Source: Pseudophaeobacter sp. EL27 (GTDB lineage Bacteria > Pseudomonadota > Alphaproteobacteria > Rhodobacterales > Rhodobacteraceae). From it: a DNA stretch of 64,000 nucleotides. The translations under genes and the position numbers were made by a program. The first letter of the stretch is position 1; each line of letters starts with the position of its first letter. The stretch is from NCBI RefSeq assembly GCF_900313025.1, contig NZ_OMPQ01000011.1, positions 186,001 to 250,000 of the forward strand, read 5' to 3'. The notes beneath the pieces are model-generated. The model was not told where the DNA came from and made no database searches. It saw nothing but the letters and a program-made list of their open reading frames with translations. Shown here piece by piece: positions 1-8,571 of the stretch.

Positions 1-2
1 TC

Positions 3-341
3 CGGGCCTTCATGGCCAATCGTCTGGATCCGGATACCTTCTACGCGATTTCCAATCTGCGGCCCGAAATGGAAGCCATGGATCCCACCCCCGAAGCACC
101 GCTTTCGGTTTTGATCCCCAGCTTCCTGCTGTCTGAAATCTCCCGCGCCTTTCAGATCGGCTTTCTGGTCTTCCTGCCCTTCCTGGTCATCGATCTCGTG
201 GTAGCAGCTGTCCTGATGTCGATGGGTATGATGATGGTACCACCAGCGGTGGTTTCTTTGCCGTTCAAACTGGCTTTCTTTGTGGTTGCCGACGGCTGGA
301 GCCTGATCGCCACCGCCCTGGTGCGCAGCTATTATCCCTAG
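3..341 (+). CDS. fliP: Flagellar export protein FliP, C-terminal part (gene runs off the left edge)
   Basis: The frame is open from the window edge, so only about the last 112 residues are present. FliP is a core membrane subunit of the flagellar type III export gate, with FliQ and FliR. The visible part carries the characteristic FliP C-terminus: a conserved segment around [18 protein letters not shown], two hydrophobic helices (the second rich in Met, near [10 protein letters not shown]), and the closing [14 protein letters not shown] stretch. A strong hairpin with a short T tract follows about 50 bases downstream, so this is probably the last gene of its operon. Flagellar genes resume on the opposite strand at 2.5 kb. 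Identification is firm; the start lies outside the window. Confidence 0.95.
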   Translation, partial: RAFMANRLDPDTFYAISNLRPEMEAMDPTPEAPLSVLIPSFLLSEISRAFQIGFLVFLPFLVIDLVVAAVLMSMGMMMVPPAVVSLPFKLAFFVVADGWSLIATALVRSYYP

Positions 342-392
342 CCGCTAAAATAAGAGATAAATCCCGCGCTTCACTGCGCTGTTTTCTTCCGA

Positions 393-417
393 GCCCCGGC
401 CCTGTGCCGGGGCTTTT
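393..417 (+). terminator. Rho-independent terminator after fliP
   Basis: A perfect 8-bp stem (GCCCCGGC / GCCGGGGC) with a 5-base loop is followed by TTTT. It lies about 50 bases after the fliP stop. Confidence 0.75.
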
Positions 418-484
418 GCATGCCTGGGGGCAAGAGGCGGACAGCGCACAGTCTTTTCCAATAGAAAGTAGAAACTACTCTTGC

Positions 485-504
485 ATGTTGTTACACAATA
501 ACAT
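485..504. promoter_or_regulatory. Candidate Zur operator ahead of zigA
   Basis: ATGTTGTTACACAATAACAT is an imperfect 20-bp dyad: 14 of 20 positions agree with its own reverse complement, including the ATGTT/AACAT ends. Zinc-uptake-regulator boxes of alphaproteobacteria are AT-rich dyads of this type (ATGTTATAACAT-like core). It sits 55 bases before a COG0523 GTPase of the zinc-responsive type. Assigning it to Zur is inference from the dyad plus the gene. Confidence 0.5.
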
Positions 505-559
505 TACAAAATCAGCTTGAGAAATTCATCTTTTCCCAGATATCCAAGGACCCAAAGAC

Positions 560-1771
560 ATGCGTGACTCCGCCCCTGATGACGCCCGCCTTCCCGTAAC
601 TGTGCTTTCTGGTTTTCTGGGCGCCGGCAAGACCACACTGTTGAACCGCGTGTTGAACAACCGCGATGGGCGCCGCGTAGCGGTCATCGTCAACGATATG
701 TCCGAAGTGAACATCGACGCCGATCTGGTGCGCGAAGGCACCGAGCTGTCGCGCTCCGAGGAAACCCTGGTAGAGATGTCCAACGGCTGCATCTGCTGCA
801 CCCTGCGTGATGACCTGTTGAAGGAAGTGCGGCAGCTTTCCGAGGAAGGTCGCTTTGACTACTTGCTCATCGAATCCACCGGGATTTCGGAACCCCTTCC
901 GGTGGCCGCCACCTTTGATTTTCGCGACGAAGACGGTCACAGCCTGTCAGATGTGGCCCGGCTGGATACCATGGTCACGGTTGTGGATGCGGTGAACCTG
1001 CTGCAGGATTTCTCCAGCCATGACTTTTTGACCGATCGCGGCGAATCCCTGGGCGAGGGCGACGACCGCAGTCTGGTCAGCCTGCTCACGGAACAGATCG
1101 AATTTGCCGATGTGGTTATCCTGAACAAGGTCGCAGACGCCGGCCCCCAGCGCACCGAGAATGCCCGCAAGATCATCCGCGCCCTGAATGGCGACGCCAA
1201 GATCATTGAAACCAATCATTCAGAGGTTGACGCCGAAACCATCCTCGACACCGGTCTTTTTGACTTTGACACCGCGCATGAACACCCAATGTGGGCCAAA
1301 GAACTTTATGGCTTTGCCAACCACACCCCCGAGGACGAGGAATACGGCATTGAATCCTTCGTCTATCACGCCCGCGCGCCCTTTGATCCCAAGAAGCTGC
1401 ACGCCGTTCTGAATGGCTCCCTCCCCGGTGTGATCCGCGCCAAAGGTCATTTCTGGATTGCCACCCGTCCCGAATGGGCTGCCGAGTTCAGTCTGGCCGG
1501 TGCCCTATCCTCTATCGCCCCCCTGGGACGCTGGTGGGCCTCGGTCCCCGAAGACCGCCTGCCGACCCATCCGCAGGCGCAGGCTGAAATTGCCCGCAAC
1601 TGGGTGGAGCCCTGGGGTGACCGCCGACAAGAGCTGGTCTTTATCGGCTCCGGGTTGGAGCGCGAGGTGATCTGCGAACGCCTGAACGCCGCGCTGGTCG
1701 ATGCGGATGAGTTCCTGCCCTGGGCCTGGGCCGATATGGCAGACCCCTTCCCCCAATGGGGCCAGCGCTGA
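560..1771 (+). CDS. zigA: COG0523 GTPase, zinc metallochaperone (ZigA type)
   Basis: This is a G3E-family GTPase of 403 residues. The P-loop GFLGAGKT is at residues 18-25, the family metal-binding CxCC motif (C77, C79, C80) is in SNGCICC, an NKVAD-type G4 motif follows near residue 190, and the C-terminal CobW domain is complete. Relatives use GTP hydrolysis to deliver zinc to client enzymes during zinc shortage. The next gene, a DUF1826 protein, overlaps by one base (TGATG), so they are co-transcribed. A Zur-like dyad lies upstream. Finding this pair between flagellar genes is unusual. Family certain; zinc as the metal is inferred from the subfamily and the upstream dyad. Confidence 0.85.
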   Translation: MRDSAPDDARLPVTVLSGFLGAGKTTLLNRVLNNRDGRRVAVIVNDMSEVNIDADLVREGTELSRSEETLVEMSNGCICCTLRDDLLKEVRQLSEEGRFDYLLIESTGISEPLPVAATFDFRDEDGHSLSDVARLDTMVTVVDAVNLLQDFSSHDFLTDRGESLGEGDDRSLVSLLTEQIEFADVVILNKVADAGPQRTENARKIIRALNGDAKIIETNHSEVDAETILDTGLFDFDTAHEHPMWAKELYGFANHTPEDEEYGIESFVYHARAPFDPKKLHAVLNGSLPGVIRAKGHFWIATRPEWAAEFSLAGALSSIAPLGRWWASVPEDRLPTHPQAQAEIARNWVEPWGDRRQELVFIGSGLEREVICERLNAALVDADEFLPWAWADMADPFPQWGQR

Positions 1772-2412
1772 TGCCGGACACCCTTCTTCGTAACACGCTG
1801 CAGCAGGTGCCAGTAGGTGTCAGCGTTGTAGAGCAGGCCGTGGATCTGTCGGTGATCCATCTCCCCGACTGCGCCGCTGCGATCTGGAACAAGGCACCCC
1901 TGCCCGGCTGCGAGGCCTGGCTTGATGCCTTGAACCCAGAGCAGCTGCCGCGGGCCCGCCTGATCCTGCGGCCAGATGCAGTCGCGCGCAGCATAATTCA
2001 TCTGTTTGAAGGCGCCGAGATTACCCCCTGCCCCGAACAGGATCTGCTGACAGCAGATATCGCTGAATTGGCAGAGCAGTTTTCGCAAATGATGAAGGTA
2101 GACTACATCCGGCTGCGGCTGGATGTGGTGCAAACCAATGCCTGCAGAAAGTTCCATGTGGATGCTGTCCGCGCCCGTCTCGTCTGCACCTATCGTGGCA
2201 CCGGAACCCAATTGGGCATGCAGGACCAAAACGATGAACCGCAGTGTTTGCTAACGGTCCCCACCGGCGCGCCTATTGTGCTGCGCGGCACAAAATGGCC
2301 GGAATACCCGCGCTCAGGCCTGTTACACCGTTCTCCGCCAATAGAGGGCACCGGCGAGACCCGGCTGGTTGTTGTCATTGACCCGGTAATAGATCCAGAA
2401 ATGGAAATCTGA
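1771..2412 (+). CDS. DUF1826 protein, partner of ZigA
   Basis: The ATG overlaps the zigA stop by one base, which fixes the start; an in-frame upstream ATG at 1756 would lie inside zigA. The 213-residue protein has the DUF1826 pattern: an FHVD segment followed by RLVCTYRG near the middle, and a C-terminal LLHRSPP...RLVVVID block. The conserved His/Asp/His arrangement suggests metal binding. DUF1826 genes commonly accompany COG0523 GTPases, so this may be a client or accessory of the zinc chaperone, but its reaction is not known. A strong bidirectional terminator follows. Confidence 0.8.
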   Translation: MPDTLLRNTLQQVPVGVSVVEQAVDLSVIHLPDCAAAIWNKAPLPGCEAWLDALNPEQLPRARLILRPDAVARSIIHLFEGAEITPCPEQDLLTADIAELAEQFSQMMKVDYIRLRLDVVQTNACRKFHVDAVRARLVCTYRGTGTQLGMQDQNDEPQCLLTVPTGAPIVLRGTKWPEYPRSGLLHRSPPIEGTGETRLVVVIDPVIDPEMEI

Positions 2413-2420
2413 CAGCAAAT

Positions 2421-2461
2421 GAAAAACCCCGGACCATAACTCTGGTCCGGGGTTCTTTTTT
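2421..2461. terminator. Bidirectional terminator between the zigA operon and flgI
   Basis: A 12-bp perfect stem (AACCCCGGACCA / TGGTCCGGGGTT) has A residues before it and a T-rich run after it. It can therefore stop transcripts from both sides, which suits its position between two convergent operons. Confidence 0.9.
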
Positions 2462-2490
2462 AGTCTGCCGCTTGTGCATCGACAGCCGGG

Positions 2491-3594
2491 TCAGCGCACC
2501 ACAAATTCGGCGTGCAGCGCCCCTGCGGCCTTCAAGCTTTTGAGGATATCGATCATATCGCGCGGCGACACGCCCAGCGCGTTCAGACCTGCAACCACCT
2601 CAGACAGCGATGTGGTTTCGCGCACCTCTGCCAGCTGGATGCCCTCCTCTTCGTCGATGGCAGCAGTGGTGCGCGGCACCACAACGGTTTCGCCATCGGT
2701 AAAGGGGCTTGGCTGGGACACCAACGGGGCTTCTTCGATACGCAGGGTCAAGTTGCCCTGGGCCACGGCAACCCGCGAGATCCGCACGTCACTGCCCATC
2801 ACAATGGTGCCAGAGCGCTGGTCCACCACCACACGCGCTTTGCGCTGGGGCTCCACCAGCAGGTTTTCCATGCGTCCCACAGCATGGGCCGTTGATCGGG
2901 CATTGGTGCGCTGAATGTCGATCTCCACCGTGCCGGAATCGCGCATCAGGGCAACACCACGGCCAAATTCATCGTTTACAACACGTTCGATCCGCTCAGC
3001 GGTGGTGAAATCCGGCTCGCGCAGGGCCAGCCGCATAGTGGTCAGCGACGACAGATCAAAATCGATCTCGCGCTCAACCCGCGCGCCCGCAGGAATGCCC
3101 CCCGAGGTCGGCACCCCCTGGGTGACGCTGGCGCCATCGCCTTCGGCCACGGCCCCACCCGCAAGAATGGTGCCCTGGGCAACCGCGTAGATCTGACCAT
3201 CCGCCGCATTCAGCGGTGTCATCACCAGGGTGCCGCCCAACAGGCTTTTGGAATCACCAATAGCGGAGACCGTGACATCCACGGTTCCGCCAACCCGCGC
3301 AAAAGGCGGCAGGGTCGCTGTCACAATAACCGCCGCCACGTTTTTGGGTCGGAACTGTTCGCCAGTCACATTGACCCCGAGACGTTCCAGAATATTGGAC
3401 ATGATTTCTTCGGTGAAGGGTGAGTTGCGCAACCCGTCCCCGGTCCCGTTGAGACCAACCACCAGGCCGTATCCCACCAGATCATTGCCGCGCACCCCGT
3501 CAAATTCGACAAGATCCTTGAGGCGGATTGCATTGGCCTGTGCCAGGGTCGGCAGCAGCAGGCAGGCGATCAGAAGGCGAAAGAATTTCATCAT
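2491..3594 (-). CDS. flgI: Flagellar P-ring protein FlgI
   Basis: FlgI builds the periplasmic P ring around the flagellar rod. The protein (367 residues, usual for the family) starts with a signal peptide (MMKFFRLLIACLLLPTLAQA), followed by the typical IRLKDLVEFDGVRGNDLVGYGLVVGLNGTGD N-terminus, split here between two strand segments. The C-terminal LSEVVAGLNALGVSPRD region is also characteristic. It is the last gene of the flgE-flgK-flgL-flgI operon. Three candidate starts (GTG, ATG, ATG) lie in a row at the flgL stop. I chose the first ATG, which overlaps that stop by one base. Confidence 0.96.
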   Translation of the reverse strand: MMKFFRLLIACLLLPTLAQANAIRLKDLVEFDGVRGNDLVGYGLVVGLNGTGDGLRNSPFTEEIMSNILERLGVNVTGEQFRPKNVAAVIVTATLPPFARVGGTVDVTVSAIGDSKSLLGGTLVMTPLNAADGQIYAVAQGTILAGGAVAEGDGASVTQGVPTSGGIPAGARVEREIDFDLSSLTTMRLALREPDFTTAERIERVVNDEFGRGVALMRDSGTVEIDIQRTNARSTAHAVGRMENLLVEPQRKARVVVDQRSGTIVMGSDVRISRVAVAQGNLTLRIEEAPLVSQPSPFTDGETVVVPRTTAAIDEEEGIQLAEVRETTSLSEVVAGLNALGVSPRDMIDILKSLKAAGALHAEFVVR

Positions 3595-4598
3595 CACATA
3601 TGCTTCACAAGGCTGAGTTGGGCGCTGCGCGCAGTCACCGTATAAAGGATCTCCAGCTGGGTCTCGGTGGTTTTCATCTTGGCGGAAACCTCGTACTGAT
3701 CGGCCAAAACGATGTCATTAAAGGCCAGGCTGAGAGCTGTTTTCGTGGCCAGGTTTCGGGCGCTTACCCGTTCCAGCTGGGCCTCCATAAACCCAATATC
3801 GGCCTGGGCCGTGATCAGCCGTTCCGTGCTATCCGCAAGCTCCCCACCTCCCTTGAAGGTCAGTTCGGTTTTGGTATCCGCAGACAGTCCAAGGGCCGGT
3901 TCATCAAGCAAGGCAATGATGGCATAGCTTTGCAAAGAGCTCTTCAGATTGTCATCGTCAGCCCGCAAACTCAGCGACACTTTCTCCCCCGCGCCCACTT
4001 CGACCGGCGCGATATTCGTGGTGGATCCGTTGTACATAGCGGTGTCAAACCCTGTCGGATCTGCAAACCAATCCTTTACCGCCTGGATAATGTCATCGGC
4101 ATCCGTCAGGCCGGAAACCTCCCCGATGAGTTCCGTCATCAGTGTGTCAGCACTGTTCAACGGGGTGGTCCCCGTGGCGGTGCCGGCAAAAAGGCTGCGC
4201 CCACCGGCCCAACCGTTAAAGGAACCGATCGCGGCTTCCAGCTTGCGCTCCGCCTCTTTGGCAAACTGCGTTGCATCGTTTTCAGTCAGGGCGGGTGAGA
4301 CGGAATAGATGTCATCCCGCAACTGCTGTGTTCCTTCCTGCACACGCGCCAGGCTGTCCTGGATGCTAAGCGCGAACAGTTTGGTCTCACCAGTAGCAAC
4401 CGTCTGGCTTTCGATCCGCTTCAGGTTGTTTTCAATATCCGCCAGATAAGAGAAGTCACCACCCAGCTCCTCGGTCAGATTGGATTTTTTGCCTGTCGAG
4501 ACCTCTTCCGACAGAGTGGCAAGATCCAGCTTCAGCTCCGCATTGCGATTGCGCAGGAAGCTATGCGTGGTTAGGTCGCCGTAGGAATTATAGATCAT
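3594..4598 (-). CDS. flgL: Flagellar hook-filament junction protein FlgL
   Basis: FlgL (hook-associated protein 3) joins the hook to the filament. The 334-residue product has the flagellin-like N-terminal helix (LKLDLATLSEEVSTGKK) and C-terminal helix (QYEVSAKMKTTETQLEILYTV) that pack against each other in the polymer, with a variable centre. It lies between flgK (3-base gap) and flgI (overlapping stop and start), so the three are translated from one message. Sequence identity to classical FlgL is likely low, as in other Rhodobacteraceae, but position and terminal helices make the call safe. Confidence 0.92.
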   Translation of the reverse strand: MIYNSYGDLTTHSFLRNRNAELKLDLATLSEEVSTGKKSNLTEELGGDFSYLADIENNLKRIESQTVATGETKLFALSIQDSLARVQEGTQQLRDDIYSVSPALTENDATQFAKEAERKLEAAIGSFNGWAGGRSLFAGTATGTTPLNSADTLMTELIGEVSGLTDADDIIQAVKDWFADPTGFDTAMYNGSTTNIAPVEVGAGEKVSLSLRADDDNLKSSLQSYAIIALLDEPALGLSADTKTELTFKGGGELADSTERLITAQADIGFMEAQLERVSARNLATKTALSLAFNDIVLADQYEVSAKMKTTETQLEILYTVTARSAQLSLVKHM

Positions 4599-4601
4599 TC
4601 A

Positions 4602-6047
4602 TCACATCCTCAAAAGAGTTTGCATCATCTCATCAATAGCCGAGAGCATTTTTGCGTTTGCTGCATAGGCGTTCTCGATGAGCATCATATTTTGGAGCTC
4701 GGCGTCCGAATCCACACCAAGGGCAAGCTCTGCCTTGGCCAGCTCGGTGTAGCTGGTTGCGGCATAGCTCAGTGAATTGTTGGCGCTATCGCTGTCGCGG
4801 GCAAACCGCGACATCAGAGAGGCGCTGAGCGTGTTGAGATCAGATGAAATGGTGCCCAGCTTGGTTGTCGATACGGTCCGGTTTGCGCTGATGGCTTCGG
4901 AATAGGCGATCAACTGGCTGGCGTCACCGGGATCGCCCTCAGCCGCAGCATAGAGCCCATCGCGCAGACGCCAGGTTTCGGCCTGCCCGTCCAATGAAAC
5001 CAGATCATTCAACTGCAGCCGCGCAGACAGACCAACTGTGTCGGCTGGATCAAACGCGCCGCCACCGTCGGTAAAGATCCCGGCATCCGTGACCCCGATA
5101 GTGGTATCCAGTGCCGGATCCTGAAACCGCTCGACCAGATCACGGGCCATGGTATCCAGATCAGTCTGCGCTTCGACAGCGACATTGTCGCGAATATCAA
5201 AGGCCGCGACCAGCGTGCCGCCCCGCAAAGGTCCGCCATTAGAGGTATCCATTGCCAAGCCATTGATTTCCAAACCGGACAACAGTCCGTTGGCCTGGGT
5301 CATCTGTGGCTCAATCGTGCGCTTTGCATCAAAGGTCAGCTCAGCAGCCTTCCCATCCAGCAAGGCAACACCGCCAACCGTATAAAGGGCAACGCGCCCC
5401 TGATCACGTTGAACAACATTTACCGGAATTGACTGATTCACTGAATCAATCAGCTTATCCCGCTGGTCTTCCATAGCCGTGGTGCTGCTGCCCGCTGCCT
5501 TGGAGACAACAATACGAGCATTGATTTTTTCCAGTTCTTTCAACTGATCGTTCAGTTGATTGACCTGTACATCGATGGAAGATTCAGCAGCTTCGCGCTG
5601 CTTGTTCAATCCTTCAGCCGCGTCGGTGATGGATTGAACAATCAAACCCGCCTTCACCGAGAGATCATGCAATCGCTCCGTTGAATCCGGACGCGAGGTT
5701 GCCTCAACCAGGGCTGCATCAAAGTTCGAGATCTGAGCCGAGATCGAAGTACTGTCGTCAACTGTGCCAACATAGCCGGACATTCGGGCGTAGAAATCCG
5801 AATAGACGCCGACCTTGGCATATTCTGCTTCAGCCTTGCGGGTGGTGGATTGCAATGCCGGATCGACATTGCGTTCCACGTCCCCGATCCTGACACCAGC
5901 CGCGTATTGGCTGGTGGACAGGTTCAGCTTTTGAGAGGAGTAGCCAGGCGTCAACGCATTGGCGAGGTTCTCCGAGGTCACTTGGGACAGCCGCGCATTC
6001 GCGGTCAGTCCGGTCATCGCGGAGTTAAGTGCACTTGTGATAGACAT
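4602..6047 (-). CDS. flgK: Flagellar hook-associated protein FlgK
   Basis: FlgK (HAP1) is the first junction layer on the hook. The N-terminal rod-type motif (ALNSAMTGLTANARLSQVTSENLANALTPGYS) and the C-terminal helix (LMLIENAYAANAKMLSAIDEMMQTLL-like) are the two ends of the flagellar axial-protein fold. At 481 residues it is a compact FlgK, with a reduced middle domain. It is followed by flgL after 3 bases and preceded by flgE after a 43-base gap. Confidence 0.95.
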   Translation of the reverse strand: MSITSALNSAMTGLTANARLSQVTSENLANALTPGYSSQKLNLSTSQYAAGVRIGDVERNVDPALQSTTRKAEAEYAKVGVYSDFYARMSGYVGTVDDSTSISAQISNFDAALVEATSRPDSTERLHDLSVKAGLIVQSITDAAEGLNKQREAAESSIDVQVNQLNDQLKELEKINARIVVSKAAGSSTTAMEDQRDKLIDSVNQSIPVNVVQRDQGRVALYTVGGVALLDGKAAELTFDAKRTIEPQMTQANGLLSGLEINGLAMDTSNGGPLRGGTLVAAFDIRDNVAVEAQTDLDTMARDLVERFQDPALDTTIGVTDAGIFTDGGGAFDPADTVGLSARLQLNDLVSLDGQAETWRLRDGLYAAAEGDPGDASQLIAYSEAISANRTVSTTKLGTISSDLNTLSASLMSRFARDSDSANNSLSYAATSYTELAKAELALGVDSDAELQNMMLIENAYAANAKMLSAIDEMMQTLLRM

Positions 6048-6090
6048 GTCAGGCGCTCTTTCTAAGCCGGTGTCAAAGTATCAGCGGTGC

Positions 6091-7392
6091 TTACCGCTTG
6101 ATGTTGGTGGTTTCCTGAAGCATCTCATCGACGGTCTGGATCACTTTGGCATTGGAAGAATAGGCCCGCTGTGTCTTGATCATATCCGTGAGTTCGGTCG
6201 CAACATCGGTGGCGGATTCTTCCTGCGCATAAGACGCGACTTCGCCTGTTGGTCCATCACCCGCATCCCAGAGGAAGTAGGATCCACTGTCTGATGAAGG
6301 CAGATAGGTCTGGTTATCCTGAGATTTCAAACCGTTCAGATTGGGAACATCCACCAGTGGCACCTTAAAGATGACGCGGCTGGCACCGGAATCGTAATTG
6401 GCGCGGACGTAGCCTTGTGGATCGACCTCAACACCAACCATGGTGCCAACTTCAGAACCGTCTTTGGTCACCGAAGCCGGGGCAAAAGTATCCGAAAGCT
6501 GGGTAAACCCATCGCTTTCACCAATCATGCCAAGGTTGATTTCCATCGGACCACCATCAACGTTGACCACAACGCTGCCAGTTGTCCCATCATAGGCACC
6601 ACCTGTCACGGCGGTAACAGAGGCCAAGGAGCCACCCGCCGTCCGAGAATCATTGAAGGTCATGGTATATTCGCCAATCACCGCGCCACCAGAGGCACTA
6701 TCGGTAATCTGCATGGTCCATTCGTTCGAGGTGCCGGTTGCGGGTACAGTTGGGGTATAGGTAATCCCCAGCGTCTGCGAGCTGCCCAGGTTGTCATAAT
6801 ACTCAACCGTCATGTTGCGCACAGTACCGGCGCTGCCTGCTTCGGTATCAGTCGCAGGGAGGTTCACCCCTAAACCCACATTTGTTGTCGGCTCACCAGT
6901 CAGCTGGTTCATGTTGTACTGAATAGGTTCCAACCCTTCGGCTGTGTCGCGCGGACCGTCAGAAACCGTGCCATCCGGGTTGGCAGGCCAACCCAGCAGA
7001 ACCAGACCTGAATTTGTCGTCAGATAGCCATCAGCATTGGTACGAAAGGACCCGGTTGTGGTCATCATCATGGTTGGAGAGCCGTTGCCGCCTTCGATCT
7101 CGGTCAGCGAGGCCACGGGCAGCATGCCACGGCCACTAACAGCCAGGTCAGTCGAGTTATTGGTTCCAACTAGGGGGCCGCGCTGGTCAATCAGACGCAT
7201 ATTGCTGGCGGACACACCACCAGCAGAATACCTGCCACCAGAGGAGCCAACCACCATGGATTGGAAATCCGTCTCAACTCTCTTGTATCCGCTGGTAGAG
7301 GAGTTCGCGATATTGTCCGAAATTGCGGCCAAAGAACTCGCGTTTGCGCTCAATCCGGAAACACCGGCATTCAGGGCGGAAGAAATTGTCAT
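6091..7392 (-). CDS. flgE: Flagellar hook protein FlgE
   Basis: FlgE polymerises into the hook. The product (433 residues) has the axial-protein N-terminus (SSALNAGVSGLSANASSLAAISDNIAN), a hook-specific middle, and the C-terminal heptad region ending MLQETTNIKR. I start at 7392 because an AAAGG ribosome site sits 7-8 bases ahead; 13 more residues in frame upstream do not look like hook protein. It is the first gene of the flgE-K-L-I operon. A CtrA-like box with one mismatch lies about 58 bases upstream. Confidence 0.95.
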   Translation of the reverse strand: MTISSALNAGVSGLSANASSLAAISDNIANSSTSGYKRVETDFQSMVVGSSGGRYSAGGVSASNMRLIDQRGPLVGTNNSTDLAVSGRGMLPVASLTEIEGGNGSPTMMMTTTGSFRTNADGYLTTNSGLVLLGWPANPDGTVSDGPRDTAEGLEPIQYNMNQLTGEPTTNVGLGVNLPATDTEAGSAGTVRNMTVEYYDNLGSSQTLGITYTPTVPATGTSNEWTMQITDSASGGAVIGEYTMTFNDSRTAGGSLASVTAVTGGAYDGTTGSVVVNVDGGPMEINLGMIGESDGFTQLSDTFAPASVTKDGSEVGTMVGVEVDPQGYVRANYDSGASRVIFKVPLVDVPNLNGLKSQDNQTYLPSSDSGSYFLWDAGDGPTGEVASYAQEESATDVATELTDMIKTQRAYSSNAKVIQTVDEMLQETTNIKR

Positions 7393-7449
7393 GTTGCGCC
7401 TTTCTGCTGCAATAAGTCGTTCTTGGAGCAACAGCTAGCGCATCAGCAC

Positions 7450-7464
7450 TTAACGGGCGGCTAA
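7450..7464. promoter_or_regulatory. CtrA-like box ahead of flgE (one mismatch)
   Basis: TTAACGGGCGGCTAA fits TTAA-N7-TTAA with one mismatch; read on the flgE strand it is TTAG-N7-TTAA, a common CtrA variant. It lies 58 bases before the flgE start. It overlaps a hairpin-forming sequence (CGGGCGGC at 7454-7461 with GCCGCCCG at 7489-7496) that may serve as the motB terminator. Confidence 0.55.
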
Positions 7465-7496
7465 CAGATAAAATGCAATTTATTCTGCGCCGCCCG
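7454..7496 (-). terminator. Large hairpin between motB and flgE
   Basis: A perfect 8-bp GC stem (CGGGCGGC / GCCGCCCG) continues inward through a bulged CAGATAAA / TTTATTCTG stem. It lies 20 bases beyond the motB stop on the minus strand. There is no T tract, so a Rho-independent role is uncertain. Confidence 0.4.
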
Positions 7497-7515
7497 AGGG
7501 TGAATTATATGAGGA

Positions 7516-8349
7516 TCATTCGCGAAGCAGGATGATTTCCACGCGGTTATTCCGGACCGCCATCGGGTTGGTCACTGCCAGTTTACGGTCCGCATGGCCG
7601 GTAACTCGATGGATTCGGCTGGATTTCATGCCACCCGATTCGAGCAGGGTGCGGGTGACATTTGCCCGGGCATGAGACATCTCCCACACCGGGTTCTGGG
7701 CCAGAACCACCGGATGCGATTGAATGTGCCCTGCAATTGCAATGTCATTGGTCACATTGCCACTGACCCGTGCAACCATACGCACCAGATCCCGGAACAA
7801 CGGCGTTGGTTCCGCTTCGCCCGCCGCAAAGAGATGAACCCCGTCGGTCTCAAACAGCTCAATGATCAAACCTTCGTCGGTAACGCGGGTAACGATGTGG
7901 CGTGACATCTCAACCGAGACCATGCTTTCACCGCCACGGCCCTGAAGCTGCTCTTCGATGGCGCGAAACTTGGTGTCTTCCTCGGCTTTTTCGGCATCAC
8001 TGACGCCAGTCTCGCCCTGGGCTTTCTGCGCATCCATCGGATTGATGTCAGAGGCACCGGTGCCGGACTGTGGCTGGATATCTTCGGTGAACATACTGTC
8101 GCCCTGAAAGGCGCCATTGCCACCACCAGAAATCCGGCTCAGCGGGATCGATGGCGAGAAGTAATCCGCCAGACCCTTACGTTGTTTTTCAGTTGTTGCG
8201 TTCAACAGCCACATCAACAAGAAGAACGCCATCATGGCCGTCACAAAGTCCGCATAGGCCACCTTCCAGGCGCCCCCATGGTGGCCACCGCCACTAACGA
8301 CTTTTTTCTTCTTGATGATAATGGGCGCCATTCCATTTTGTGCGCTCAT
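7516..8349 (-). CDS. motB: Flagellar motor stator protein MotB
   Basis: MotB anchors the proton-driven stator to the cell wall. After a basic N-terminus (IIIKKKK), one membrane helix at about residues 28-50 contains the proton-site Asp (YADFVTAMMAFFLLMWLL). The C-terminal half is an OmpA-like peptidoglycan-binding domain ending GHADRKLA...RNNRVEIILL. The chosen ATG gives 277 residues; GTG codons four to two codons upstream are possible. A perfect CtrA box lies 49 bases before the start. motA is not in the window. Confidence 0.94.
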   Translation of the reverse strand: MSAQNGMAPIIIKKKKVVSGGGHHGGAWKVAYADFVTAMMAFFLLMWLLNATTEKQRKGLADYFSPSIPLSRISGGGNGAFQGDSMFTEDIQPQSGTGASDINPMDAQKAQGETGVSDAEKAEEDTKFRAIEEQLQGRGGESMVSVEMSRHIVTRVTDEGLIIELFETDGVHLFAAGEAEPTPLFRDLVRMVARVSGNVTNDIAIAGHIQSHPVVLAQNPVWEMSHARANVTRTLLESGGMKSSRIHRVTGHADRKLAVTNPMAVRNNRVEIILLRE

Positions 8350-8397
8350 ATCCACCACCACTAATTTTCACCCACTATTGGGATATCAGCTGGGGTG

Positions 8398-8412
8398 TTA
8401 AATGGTCCTTAA
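8398..8412. promoter_or_regulatory. CtrA box ahead of motB
   Basis: TTAAATGGTCCTTAA is a perfect TTAA-N7-TTAA. Further TTAA half-sites follow at 8416 and 8432. It is 49 bases upstream of motB and inside the only intergenic stretch of the region. CtrA control of motility is well established in alphaproteobacteria. Confidence 0.7.
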
Positions 8413-8571
8413 CAGTTAAATTTGCCGGCAGTTAAGACATATAAATAGGGGGTTTCCCCTGATCTGGGCCCAGAGGCTGCCTGAATTCATCCGCACCATT
8501 GCAAATTCTGGCAAAAATAGAATGAACGATCTGCACCCCGATACAGAAAATCCGGGGCGCAGATCACTTGC

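Noticed and set aside
1447-2229. Long antisense ORFs opposite zigA and DUF1826, and similar ones opposite hslU, ahcY, addB and flgE
   Set aside because: They mirror real genes in GC-rich DNA, have no family sequence or ribosome sites, and are codon-bias shadows.
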